Part shown: positions 34,140-43,028 of the stretch, piece after piece
How the letters are laid out: each line of letters begins with the position of its first letter
Position numbering within the stretch: position 1 is the stretch's first letter
Assembly (NCBI GenBank): GCA_021495925.1
Contig: JAKEKT010000045.1
Coordinates: 216,319-280,318, forward strand
Source: Diplodia intermedia
Lineage: Eukaryota > Ascomycota > Dothideomycetes > Botryosphaeriales > Botryosphaeriaceae
Length of the DNA stretch: 64,000 bases
Reading direction: 5' to 3'
The notes under the pieces: generated by a model
The model's input: only the letters and a program-made list of their open reading frames with translations
What the model was told of the DNA's origin: nothing
Databases searched by the model: none
Made by a program: the position numbers and the translations under genes

Positions 34140-34976
34140 ATGCCCAGCCCGCCGCACTGTCCCCCCACCCCGGCGATTGCGCCATCACCCACCCATCCTC
34201 ACGACACGCAGGCGTACGCGGTCGGCCCGGTGGCGCCCGCGGAAGATGCGGCCGACCTCTCCGAGACCATGATGCGCGCCTTCTACCAGGACCCGCACTG
34301 GGCGTCGCTCTGGAAGAGCCCGGCCACCCTGGACGACATCATCCACGACTGCGCGCGCCGGCTGCCGCGCAACCTGGTCAACGGCCGCGGCAGCAAGCGG
34401 CACCAGAAGGCGGTCGCGACGGCCACGGGCAAGGCGGTCGGGTACGCGCGGTGGATCCTGCCCGGCGAGGCAGACGAAGCAGCGTGGGCGGACGCGGCGG
34501 CGCCGGCCGTCGACGACGCGGAGCGGCGCGCCTTCGAGCTGGCCTTCGAGAGCGTGACGCTCGAGGGCGCCATCCGCTACCTCGACGCCGCCATGGTCGA
34601 CGAGCTGAGCGTCGCGATCGAGGCTGCTGAAGCGCGCGTGCGGCGCGATGAGGGCGGTGTCTTTCTCAGTATGCATCTGCTTTGCCCGCGCTTGACGGAA
34701 TGCTGACTTGGCTGCGATGAAGCCCTCGATTACTTGGCCACGCATCCAGACTACCAGCGCCGCGGCGTGGGCTCCATGCTGCTGCGGAGCGGCCTGGCCT
34801 ACGCCGACGAGAGGGCTCTCAAGGTGCTGGTCGTTGCCAAGACACCGGGAGTGAAGCTGTACCATGAGCACGGATTTCGCACCGTCGAGGTGGTGGAGCA
34901 GGAGCGTCCGCAGTACGGCTGGACTGAGCCGTATAGAACAACCATTCTTGTCCGGCACCCCAAGCGGGCAGTTTGA
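34140..34976 (+). CDS. GNAT-family N-acetyltransferase
   Basis: Exons 34140-34668 and 34723-34976 give 260 aa. A GNAT fold is visible: an N-terminal A-x-x-M-x-x-A-F-Y segment, G-Y-A-R-W-I as strand 4, and the acetyl-CoA loop D-Y-Q-R-R-G-V-G (Q/R-x-x-G-x-G) after L-A-T-H-P, then L-Y-H-E-H-G-F near the C-terminus. Such proteins acetylate amines, including small molecules, and are common next to fungal metabolite clusters. Because it lies between UstYa copy A and the AflR-like regulator, it could modify the peptide (its core has two Lys) or serve self-protection; that is inference only. The splice acceptor (AAG at 34720-34722) is weaker than usual. Confidence 0.8.
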
Positions 34977-35111
34977 CATGGCAAATTCTACTACTGTACA
35001 TTCTCGATGGACATCCATCTGTTTCCTGGTTTCCGCACAGTCAAAACACAGAAATTGCATGAAAATCTTGATATTTATATCGTTTAAAGTCTATATGCAG
35101 CCTCCGCCGGC

Positions 35112-36418
35112 TCAAGGCTCCGGCAGCGTGCTCCAAGACTTGGCCAGCCCCGCCAGGAACTCTGCCCGCACCGCCGCGAGATTCGGACTGGCGGCGGCGT
35201 CGAGGTCCTGCAGAGCGCGCAAGCCCGCGAACAGCATCGTGGCCCGCCTCTGCACCCTCCGGAAGTCCGCCTGCACCCTGGTCCGAGACGGCGTCTCGCC
35301 GCCGATGGAGACGTCGCTCAGCACCTCGTACGCGCTGCCGAGCAGCAGACATGACTTGGCTATCACCAGCCCCGGCGCGCACGTCGTGCACAGCACCAGC
35401 TCTTCGGCCGTCCGGAACGCGAGCTGCACGGCCTCGAGACACCGGGCGTACCCCGCTCCGTCGCGCGGCCCGCCGAGCTGGTCTAACGCGTCCAGGGCGG
35501 CTCGCGAGCAGCGGCAGTGGTGCGGCTTTTCCTGCTGCAGACAGTAGTCGTTGACTTGGACTTCGCATCTCGGCCTGCGGTTGCGACGTTAGCACCTCTT
35601 GCAGATTGGTCAACAGGCGACCGGGCCGTCAACTTACGAGAAAATAGGGTTGATTGGCGCCGTTTGCGCAGTGGGGCCGTTCCCGTCGTCAACACCCCGT
35701 GGCTGTCCCGAAAAGTTAGTACCGTCGTTACGAGGCTCAAGAAAACGTACTTACCGATAGCGAGCGGAAAACTTGGTCGTCCTCGCCATGCCCCCGACTT
35801 TCTGATGACAAATGGCTTGCAATCGTGCCTCCTTCATTCGATATCGGCGGGCTGATCATCATGGGGGTGTCATCCGTCGATGGGGCAAATCCACCGTGTC
35901 CAGCATGCAGGTCGCCGAAGTCATCCATCGGGAATGGCATGTGGCTTTGCGCGGGATTCACCCCCAGCATCGCGGGCGAAAACATGTCCCAGAAATGAGG
36001 GGAGTCGTTGGGGGTCGGGGGGGCATGATGCCTTGTCTCTGTACGTGCCGTTGGGTCGTCAGCACGGGGGCGGTTTCCCGATATATGGGCTTTGAATACC
36101 AGTCGCGTTGTCATCATCCTCGTCGTCGTCGTCGTCGATGTATTCGGCAGACGAGATGCTTCGGGCCCGCTTGTCCCGCGCCCTCCTGTTCTCCATGGCG
36201 CCCGACGCTTTCTCCCTCGCCCGCGCCGATGCGGGTTGACGGCTGCTGCTGGACGACTTTTTGGGCCGCCCCATCCACTTGCCAAGGCTGTAGGTGCATA
36301 CGCCTTGGGTCATCCGGCAGCGGGCACAGCCGGACGGCTCCATGGTGCACTTGACCTTGCAGCGATAGCATTGGTCGCATGCTTTTGAATTTACCTTTCC
36401 GGCGCCGTGCGACTGCAT
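35112..36418 (-). CDS. AflR-like Zn2Cys6 cluster regulator
   Basis: Minus-strand exons 36418-36100, 36038-35755, 35702-35638 and 35574-35112 give 376 aa. The N-terminus is a Zn2Cys6 cluster, C-x2-C-x6-C-x6-C-x2-C-x6-C (Cys 14, 17, 24, 31, 34, 41), followed at once by M-G-R-P-K-K, the linker seen in AflR-type regulators. A Ser-rich stretch, a basic patch (nuclear signal) and an acidic run follow. The C-terminal 150 residues have the Cys-rich, helical AflR-like domain (C-L-E-A-V then V-L-C-T-T-C-A and S-C-L-L-L-G-S-A-Y). AflR-type proteins bind TCG-N5-CGA and switch on neighbouring biosynthetic genes; two such sites occur in this cluster. It is the likely pathway-specific activator. Confidence 0.85.
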
Positions 36419-36491
36419 TTGACACGTGGTTTAGGGTTTAGCAATCGAAGTCTGAAGTATCCGCCCAACACCTCGGTCCTCTCTGCTCCGG

Positions 36492-36500
36492 CATATATAG
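36492..36500 (-). promoter_or_regulatory. TATA-like element of the AflR-like gene
   Basis: catatatag on the plus strand (CTATATATG on the minus strand), about 75 nt upstream of the regulator's ATG at 36418. Confidence 0.4.
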
Positions 36501-37907
36501 GAGTTTCATCGAGGCCGTTAGAGTTGCCGGCCGTTGCGTCTGGCTGACACGGAGCCTCCTGACTCACTGTGCAGCTGTGCATGCTAGAGCCCTTCGCGAT
36601 CGTGGGCCGCGGTAGCGACATCGAAACGCACGCTCGATGACGTCGGCGCAGGACCTTGCGGTATGGTGCTCGCCGATCGTGCCTACAGCGGCGGGCGCAA
36701 AGCGAACACGAGACGACCATGACTACGGTGCGACGAGATAACGGGTCGCGCCCACCTCCCGCATTATTGCTAAGAAACCCAAGCATTGTGCTAACTCGGC
36801 TTAGCCACCGAGAACGTCCCTGTGTATACCGTGATGATCGAGAAACAGGTGGGGCCGAGTGCTGTTTGACCCGATCGATTCGAAGCTACATTTAGACACG
36901 ATCGCGACAACTTACTCGGACGGTGACTAGCGCCAACAGTTGACCTGAGTAGTGTGGCGGAGATAGGAGAAACCCCGCAGGGGATTTTCGCCGCCCGTTC
37001 GCTGATCGCTCGATAAGCCGCATCGTCCCATGTACGGCCGTACCCCGCACGTTAGGAACAGCCCCATAGCGTTAGAAAAGCGGATAAGGCTGAATCCTAC
37101 TAATAGACTGTGCCCTACTGAACTACTGGAAACGTGCATAGTCCATAATCCAGAAAACAGGGGCGTTGGGCGGTTAAATCTATCTGGAATCACCCTAAAG
37201 ATCCTACGTCGGTTAAATGACTCTACTCCGTCGTCTCTTGACATGATATTAAGTCGTGGCGCTGTCATCCCATCAGCCCATGCCGAGATGGCTCTAGGTT
37301 ATCGCACTCCATGATTCGTTCTGTACGTAGAAGCAGGTATGGAACTTGTATACTCGTCGCACTAGTCAATGGCCCCACAATTTAAAGTTGGCTCAGACTC
37401 AAACACCAGAGCCCGGGCCTTTGCTAAGGGACCATGGGAAGTTATTTGTATCGAAACGACGACTTTCAGCCTAGGAAAACGAGTCAGACACGACGACTGG
37501 CACGGCTTGCTGGTATTCCATCAATTTCTATCATGTCTCTTATTACTCAGAACACTGTGGAGCTCGAGCGCCACGTCCATGGACGGCCGTTACACCACCG
37601 TTTCGAGCTTGGGCTGCAGGAGAGTTCTGAAGTATTGGACCAAGAATCCAGATAGTATTGTCAGGCGACTACCGAGGCTGTCACTGTTATCTGACGCAAC
37701 GGCCATCGTGTGCCGATCTCCCTTTGTACCTCGCACTGCAGGCTCTGTACAGCGACTAAATATTTCAGCTCCGGAATTTGCTGCAAAGCTCGGAGCCACT
37801 CAACGGCTTCGTCATGCCGCCGGCCTCCGTACACCATGGAAGACCGCAAATGCTAGAACAGATACTCGTTGCGGTACCATCCGTAGATAATTGCAAGTCA
37901 TTTCTCT

Positions 37908-37918
37908 TCGCATTGCGA
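37908..37918. promoter_or_regulatory. Candidate AflR-type binding site TCG-N5-CGA
   Basis: The 11-mer TCGCATTGCGA lies 61 nt upstream of the ATG of UstYa copy B. It matches the palindromic half-site spacing TCG-N5-CGA known for AflR-family Zn2Cys6 proteins, one of which is encoded 1.5 kb away. The motif occurs by chance about once in 4 kb, so alone it is weak evidence; position and partner raise it. Confidence 0.45.
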
Positions 37919-37979
37919 GAGGGCTTTTGTCTTCTCCCTTTTCCTTTCCGCCCTAGGAAAAGACGAACAATCGCCGAAA

Positions 37980-38919
37980 ATGGTATCTTCGGCTCAAACA
38001 GCATCGCAAGAGGCCATTGCATTCTTGTCCAACGACGCCGACGATGCCTCCATGTCACTTCCGGGGCCGAGGGGCATGCCCAGAAGAAGGGGAACAAAGC
38101 CTCAAGCCCACGATCGGGTCTGGCCACTGCATCTGCTACACGCCGCGATTTGGCTCGCAACACTGTTCGCCGTCTTTACCGCCGGATGGCAGGCCAAGTC
38201 TTCGCGGAACGCTGACACGGAACCGGTGGCGAGAAGGGCGTGGGAAGAGCCAGTGTCTCGACGATGGATGCCCGATCGAGATTTCGATCCCACCATGGGC
38301 CAGCACACAGATGCGAGCGACGCCGCGTGGGACACGATGCATTCACGTGAGTTTTCCGCAATAAACCAAACAGAACTCGTCGTTGACCGAGTTCGCCGGC
38401 AATAGGCTACGTTGGCATCGAGGACCCGGCCAAGGAAGGCTACCCTCTTTCGTCCCTCGCGCCAGAGCACGGGAACGTCAGCGCCTACGCGGTGTCTGCA
38501 TTCCACCAACTACACTGCCTGTAAGTCCCCGGCAAGCCACCCAGCCCCTCCCTCGCGCATTCCCGACAACAAACTAGGGTTCTCGATTCCTCGCTGACAA
38601 GATGATTTCCAGACGGACGATTCGCAGCGCCTGGTTCGCGGTCCTCGAGCGAGGCCCCGAGGTCCTGGACGACCCGTCAGGCGTGCCGGGCCACCCGTCG
38701 ACGAAGAAGGCGCTGGGCCCCCACATCACCCATTGCTTCGACTTCATCCGCCAGGCGCTCGTGTGCTTCGCCGACGCCACCCTCGAGCCGTTCCTGGAAG
38801 AGGACGGCGTCACGCTGCAGCCCCGCGGCTCTAGTGGATGGGGGGTGACGCACCAATGTCGGAACTTTGATGCGCTCGTCGACTGGGCGCAAGAGAGGGC
38901 CATCTTCCAAGGGTTGTGA
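37980..38919 (+). CDS. UstYa/DUF3328 family oxidase, copy B (canonical type)
   Basis: Exons 37980-38346, 38406-38520 and 38613-38919 give 262 aa. One transmembrane helix lies at about 48-70. The domain carries both canonical motifs, HQLHC (156-160) and HITHC (198-202). The second is followed by the standard family tail F-D-F-I-R-Q-A-L-V-C-F-A-D-A-T-L-E-P and W-G-V-T-H-Q-C-R. This is the best match in the window to UstYa proper. It starts a co-directional row with copies C and D (gaps of 239 and 218 bp) that points toward the precursor gene. A TCG-N5-CGA site sits in its promoter. Predicted role: oxidative cyclisation of the RiPP core in the secretory pathway. Confidence 0.9.
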
Positions 38920-39158
38920 GTCGTGAGATAGTGGTGGGCCTTGAGGCTCTGTGGACCCACATGGGGCAAGTCCTGCCGAAGAGAGACGGGAGAGCGAATG
39001 ATGCATTACCGGAAGAGGCTGGGAACATGCAAGCCGGCGAATACGATTCCGTTAATTTCCAATCTCCGTAGAACAGGCGGCGCCGAGGCGGACCACGGGC
39101 ATATGTAGCATAGATAAGCAGGCGTGCATGCTCAACCCCACCGGTCAACCGTGTCGCC

Positions 39159-39979
39159 ATGTCGCCTCATCAGAATCCTGGTCCGCAGCCGCCCGCGTTC
39201 AGCAGCGGCTGCCACGATCCGCCGTCGACGCCACCGAGCTTCCCGGACGCCACAACAGGCGGGGGCCGGCAGTCCATCTTCTTCCGCACATCTACCGCGC
39301 TCGCCTACATCAGCGTCGGCCTGATCATCGGCTACCTCTGCCGCAACCCGGAGCCCACGCTCTCGGCATACGGCATCGTCCCCGCGCGCCCGGTGCCCGA
39401 CGCCATCTTCACCGATCGCCACGACGTCGAGTTCCGGCCGGACTGGGACTTTATCGGAAACTCGGACGCCGCAGACAAGCACTGGCGCGAGCTGCTCGGA
39501 GGTTGTCCCCCCCCCTCCCCCCAGCCTGAGCGCATTCCGAGACATCTTCGCTGACGATGCCGACAGCCGCCGACTCCGTCTTCGCCGACGACGAGCGCGC
39601 CTCCGAAGAGGACCGCTTCGGCGGCGAGGCGGCGGCGTATCGCGCCAACGAGTACGTGCTGACGCCGCTGCGCCAGCTCCGCTGCCTGAACGCCATCCGC
39701 GTGCGGCTCGGAGCCGACGTTGGCGACGCCGGCGCCGCCGACGATCACGACAAGACCATGACCGAGTACTGCTTGGAGTACCTGCGGCTGACGGCGGTGT
39801 GCGGCGAGTACTGGACGGTCGAGCCGCGGCTGCTGCCCGAGCCGGCGCGGGCGGGAGGCGAGCTGTACGCGGCCGAGTTCGGGTGGGGTCTGAGGCACAG
39901 CTGCGTCGACTGGCAGGGCCTGAGTCGCTGGCGAGATGCGCGGGCGGCGGAGAGGCACGACGCGACTCAACCGCCCTGA
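39159..39979 (+). CDS. UstYa/DUF3328 homologue, copy C, lacking both HxxHC motifs
   Basis: Exons 39159-39501 and 39567-39979 give 251 aa. Topology (one helix, about 40-61) and flanking conserved residues follow UstYa, including P-L-R-Q-L-R-C-L where P-x-H-Q-L-H-C-L is usual and E-Y-C-L-E-Y-L-R-L-T-A-V-C where H-C-L-D-Y-L-R-Q-x-x-x-C is usual. All four motif histidines are thus replaced: RQLRC at 150-154 and MTEYC at 179-183. The frame is intact, the intron is consensus (GTTGTC donor, GCTGAC branch) and the cysteines are kept, so it looks like a maintained non-catalytic paralogue rather than a dead gene. It could be a partner or chaperone for an active copy, or catalyse different chemistry. 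Confidence 0.85.
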
Positions 39980-40197
39980 GCGGTGGCGTGTGTGGCGTCC
40001 GCCCGCACCCCCTGCCCGCGAGTAAGGCGGCTCGGCCAGTCCCGCCGGCATGTTGTACGTCGTATCAGATCAAATAATGCAGTTGGGTTCCGAAAATTGG
40101 AAGAAGTCCGGAGCCGGTGGGCATGCACACAAGCATTGGTGCTTCCTTCAGATAAGCTCCGTCGCACGCCACTGTTCTCCACTCCACGTGCCAAGCC

Positions 40198-40938
40198 ATG
40201 TCTCCGTCCTCTTCTTCTCTGCCAAAGTACTCCCAGCTGGCCTCGCTCGACGAGAGCGTCGGCGGCGAGCCGCACCCCAAGCCCTCGCGCATCGGCAGAG
40301 CCGCCACGTGCGTCGCGCTCGGCCTGCTCGCCTTCGCGGCCACCCTTCTCCTCCTGCTCGCCCTCTGCACGCTCCTCGTCGTCATCCTCCCACGGATCCT
40401 ACCGCCATCGTCACTGGAAGCCCTCCGCGCCATCTCGCCGGCGGGCAGCAGCAGCAGCAGCGGCTCGGGCACGGGCGCGGGCACGGGCTACAAAGCCGGC
40501 ACCGCGCAGCCCTGCGGCAGCTCTCCCGCCGAAGCCGAAGCCGCGGGCTGCATCTTCGACGTCATGACGGTATCGTGGCTGCCGGCGGAATGCTACGACG
40601 GCGAGCTGACGGCGCAGTTCATCGAGGACGGCCCGTGGACCTTCTACCTCTCCAACTCGACGCTCCCGGAGGCGCCGCCGCACGAGCGCGAGGCCATCCC
40701 CTCGCTCGACGCCGTCGGCCGCACGACCGAGCTCATGTGGACGGATCGCCGCTTCCACGTCTACCACTGCATCTACGGCTGGAAGATGATGCATCGCGCC
40801 GTCGAGCGCGGCTGGAAGATGGAGAGCTCGCTCGCTTCGTATCATCATACTGAGCACTGCGCTGATACCCTGGCGAATACGACTGTGCCTATGGATGCTG
40901 TTATTACGAGGGTGGATCTTTCGTATCCGGCCTGCTGA
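40198..40938 (+). CDS. UstYa/DUF3328 family oxidase, copy D
   Basis: A single exon encodes 246 aa. One long hydrophobic helix (about 36-64) is followed by a Ser/Gly-rich linker and the same subtype signature as copy A (P-C-G-S-S-P-A-E-A, then G-C-I-F-D and E-C-Y-D). Both metal motifs are intact, HVYHC (187-191) and HTEHC (217-221). It is intronless like copy A, whereas B and C have introns, so A/D and B/C look like two lineages. It is convergent with the precursor gene, 613 bp away. Predicted role: oxidative modification of the RiPP peptide. Confidence 0.85.
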   Translation: MSPSSSSLPKYSQLASLDESVGGEPHPKPSRIGRAATCVALGLLAFAATLLLLLALCTLLVVILPRILPPSSLEALRAISPAGSSSSSGSGTGAGTGYKAGTAQPCGSSPAEAEAAGCIFDVMTVSWLPAECYDGELTAQFIEDGPWTFYLSNSTLPEAPPHEREAIPSLDAVGRTTELMWTDRRFHVYHCIYGWKMMHRAVERGWKMESSLASYHHTEHCADTLANTTVPMDAVITRVDLSYPAC

Positions 40939-41551
40939 TTTGGCGTGTGTTTTGTTTCCGTTCGGGTGGGGCGTGTGGGCGATGGTGAAGTGTTTTGGGG
41001 GTCTTGCCGCAGTTCCTTAGCAAGTTCTATTTTGACAGATTACAATGGTGATGGTCGAATAAGAGTTGTTTTGGACTTTAACCTGTGTTTTACTACAAAA
41101 ATTTTCGGTGATTCGGAAGAAGACGCCGCAGCATAATAGCTATAATATAAAATACATCTATCCTCTTCTATTATGCGCATAAAAGATCTTGTAGTATCTT
41201 TGAATCATTTGTAATCTTGAGGCATACAGAATCTCATCGCCACAGGCATGCAATCCAGATTGGCCAATGGTTACTACTATCTACCTTCCCGTCTATGAGT
41301 TACGTAAATGCTAAAAAAATCACAAAATTAAAGTAGCATGAAAGTCATTCTCCATGTGCTGAACGAAGTGATGTAGCGACAACTTTATTGTATTTATGAA
41401 GAAAAGAAGCTCTAGTATCTCGACTCTTCCCAAACCCTGATAATCGTAGTAGCCGCTACATACATCATGTCTGATCCCGTGTCCGTCGCCGCTCATCGCA
41501 AGATCCGGTTCGATCTGTTTCTTGTCTCTCGATGCCACAAGCGCGTATTGT
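40939..41551. other. Convergent intergenic region
   Basis: Holds the 3' ends of UstYa copy D and the precursor gene. AT-richer than its neighbours; no gene or repeat is seen. Confidence 0.45.
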
Positions 41552-42328
41552 TTAGTCCACCTTGAGCTTCTGAGGCTCCGGCTCACGCTTGTCAACCTTC
41601 AGCTTCTGAGGCTCAGGCTCGCGCTTGTCAACCTTCAGCTTCTGAGGCTCAGGCTCGCGCTTGTCGACCTTGAGCTTCTGAGGCTCCGGCTCGCGCTTGT
41701 CGACCTTAAGCTTCTGGGGTTCAGGCTCGCGCTTGTCAACCTTAAGCTTCTGAGGCTCCGGCTCGCGCTTATCGACCTTGAGCTTCTGGGGTTCCGGCTC
41801 GCGCTTGTCAACCTTGAGCTTCTGGGGTTCAGGCTCGCGCTTATCGACCTTGAGCTTCTGGGGTTCCGGGTCACGCTTGTCGACCTTGAGCTTCTGGGGC
41901 TCACGCTTGTCGACCTTGAGCTTCTGGGGTTCCGGCTCGCGCTTGTCGACCTTGAGCTTCTGGGGCTCCGGCTCCCGCTTGTCAACCTTGAGCTTCTGGG
42001 GCTCGCGCTTGTCGACCTTGAGTTTCTGAGGCTCCGGGTCACGCTTGTCGACCTTGAGCTTCTGGGGCTCACGCTTATCGACCTTCAGCTTCTGAGGCTC
42101 CGGCTCGCGCTTGTCAACCTTGAGCTTCTGGGGTTCGCGCTTGTCGACCTTGAGCTTCTGAGGCTCGGGCTCGCGCTTGTCGACCTTGAGCTTCTGGCGC
42201 TTATCGACCTTGAGCTTCTGAGGCTCCGGGTCGCGCTTGTCGACCTTCAGCTTCTGCGGCTCGGGATCACGCTTGTCGACCTTGAGCTTCTGGCGCTTGT
42301 CGACCTTGAGCTTCTGAGGCTCAGCCTC
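41552..42328 (-). repeat. Tandem coding repeat, 24/30/36-bp units
   Basis: The precursor's repeat array at DNA level: 23 units, mostly 36 bp, with four 30-bp and two 24-bp variants. Units differ at many third positions (Leu CTC/CTG/CTT, Val GTC/GTT, Asp GAC/GAT, Pro and Glu codons) but no core residue changes. Because the length is always a multiple of three, the antisense strand is also open for 307 codons. Confidence 0.9.
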
Positions 42329-42554
42329 GCGTTTCATCAGGCCGTCGAGGCCGTCGAACTGCTCGAGGTCGCGCTGGGCTGGAAATCCATGTCACTCGCG
42401 TCAGCCACAGCCCTCGTGCAGTTGGAAGGGGGGAAGAAAGCGTGATTATAGGCGACAAATCAAGCAGTAAAGTGCGAAACTTACCAGGGCTCATGGGGAA
42501 TGCGGCGGCCGAAGTGGCCATGAGGGCAACGGTGAGGACCGAGGAGAGCTTCAT
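41552..42554 (-). CDS. Secreted RiPP/KEP precursor with 23 identical QKLKVD cores
   Basis: Minus-strand exons 42554-42485 and 42378-41552 (intron 106 bp, GTAAGT donor, GCTGAC branch) give 298 aa. Residues 1-18 are a signal peptide, then a 20-residue leader ending in Lys-Arg. The rest, to the last residue, is 23 tandem units QKLKVD, each followed by Lys-Arg except the last, which ends at the stop. Before each core stand zero, one or two dipeptides: EPEP (12), DPEP (4), EP (4), EAEP (1) or none (2). Kex2 cleavage after KR, Kex1-type trimming and STE13-type removal of X-Pro/X-Ala would release one hexapeptide. Its place among four UstYa genes argues for a dikaritin-type RiPP precursor. A mating-pheromone-like or other signalling peptide is the alternative. 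Confidence 0.9.
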
Positions 42555-42680
42555 CGTTGCGGTTTGCTCGATTGCGGTTGTTGCAGCGCGTCGGGAGTGT
42601 CTGGATGGGTTTGGGAAGAGGACAGGCTTCTAGATGTGCCGGTGGGGGAAGAGATACTGGTGTTGCGAAGCCCCGACAGA

Positions 42681-42687
42681 TTATATA
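42681..42687 (-). promoter_or_regulatory. TATA box of the precursor gene
   Basis: TATATAA on the minus strand, about 127 nt upstream of the precursor ATG at 42554, within the shared 474-bp divergent promoter with the MFS gene. Confidence 0.5.
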
Positions 42688-42896
42688 CTACTTGTTTTCG
42701 ATTGACGGCACATGGAGATGAATATCGGGCTTCCACTCAGCGATCCCCCAACATTGCGCTCGTCGATGCCGCTGCCACTATTGCGCAGAGGAGGTGGAGC
42801 GGAACTCTGCGCCTGCGCGTGTGGTGTTCCGGAGATTCGGAATTGCGGAGGGTGAAGGTGGAGGTGAGGCTCCGAAGATAAAGCGCCGAAAGTTGG

Positions 42897-42907
42897 TCGC
42901 TCTCCGA
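42897..42907. promoter_or_regulatory. Candidate AflR-type binding site in the precursor/transporter promoter
   Basis: The 11-mer TCGCTCTCCGA matches TCG-N5-CGA. It lies 121 nt upstream of the transporter ATG and 343 nt upstream of the precursor ATG, so one site could serve both divergent genes. A near match, TCGATTGACGG, lies closer to the precursor. The same expectation caveat applies as for the other site. Confidence 0.45.
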
Positions 42908-43028
42908 GCTCCGAAAACAGACAAGCACTACGCCGCTCCACAGTTTGATCTTGAGAATGAAACGGCCGATGGCGAATTCCGCTCCGGAGCTTACACTAAC
43001 GAGGGTTTCGTGGTGGAAGTGCAATTGC

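Larger units (their letters stand above)
36419..37979. other. Divergent intergenic region between the regulator and UstYa copy B
   Basis: No convincing gene. A 173-codon frame at 37369-37890 has no domain, signal peptide or splice context. The stretch about 36930-37300 reads as degenerate unique sequence. It holds the promoters of the AflR-like gene (left) and UstYa copy B (right). Confidence 0.4.

Noticed and set aside
37369..37890. 173-codon frame between the regulator and UstYa copy B
   Set aside because: No signal, domain or splice context and overlaps open frames on the minus strand; considered and discarded as a second precursor because it has no repeats or dibasic cleavage pattern.
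41552..42328. Regular 24-36 bp repeats resembling a CRISPR or minisatellite array
   Set aside because: The repeats are contiguous, in frame and coding, with no unique spacers; CRISPR does not occur in fungi.
41522..42445. 307-codon plus-strand frame rich in Leu/Val/Asp/Glu opposite the precursor
   Set aside because: It is the mirror of the tandem repeat: unit lengths divisible by three and no antisense stop keep it open. It has no start context or splice logic, while the minus strand has signal peptide, intron and exact end.
41552..42554. Precursor as a mating alpha-pheromone gene
   Set aside because: The KR plus EP/EA layout is like alpha-factor, but the core lacks the usual Trp/Cys/Gly-Gln-Pro features and the neighbours are four UstYa genes. 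Kept only as an alternative.
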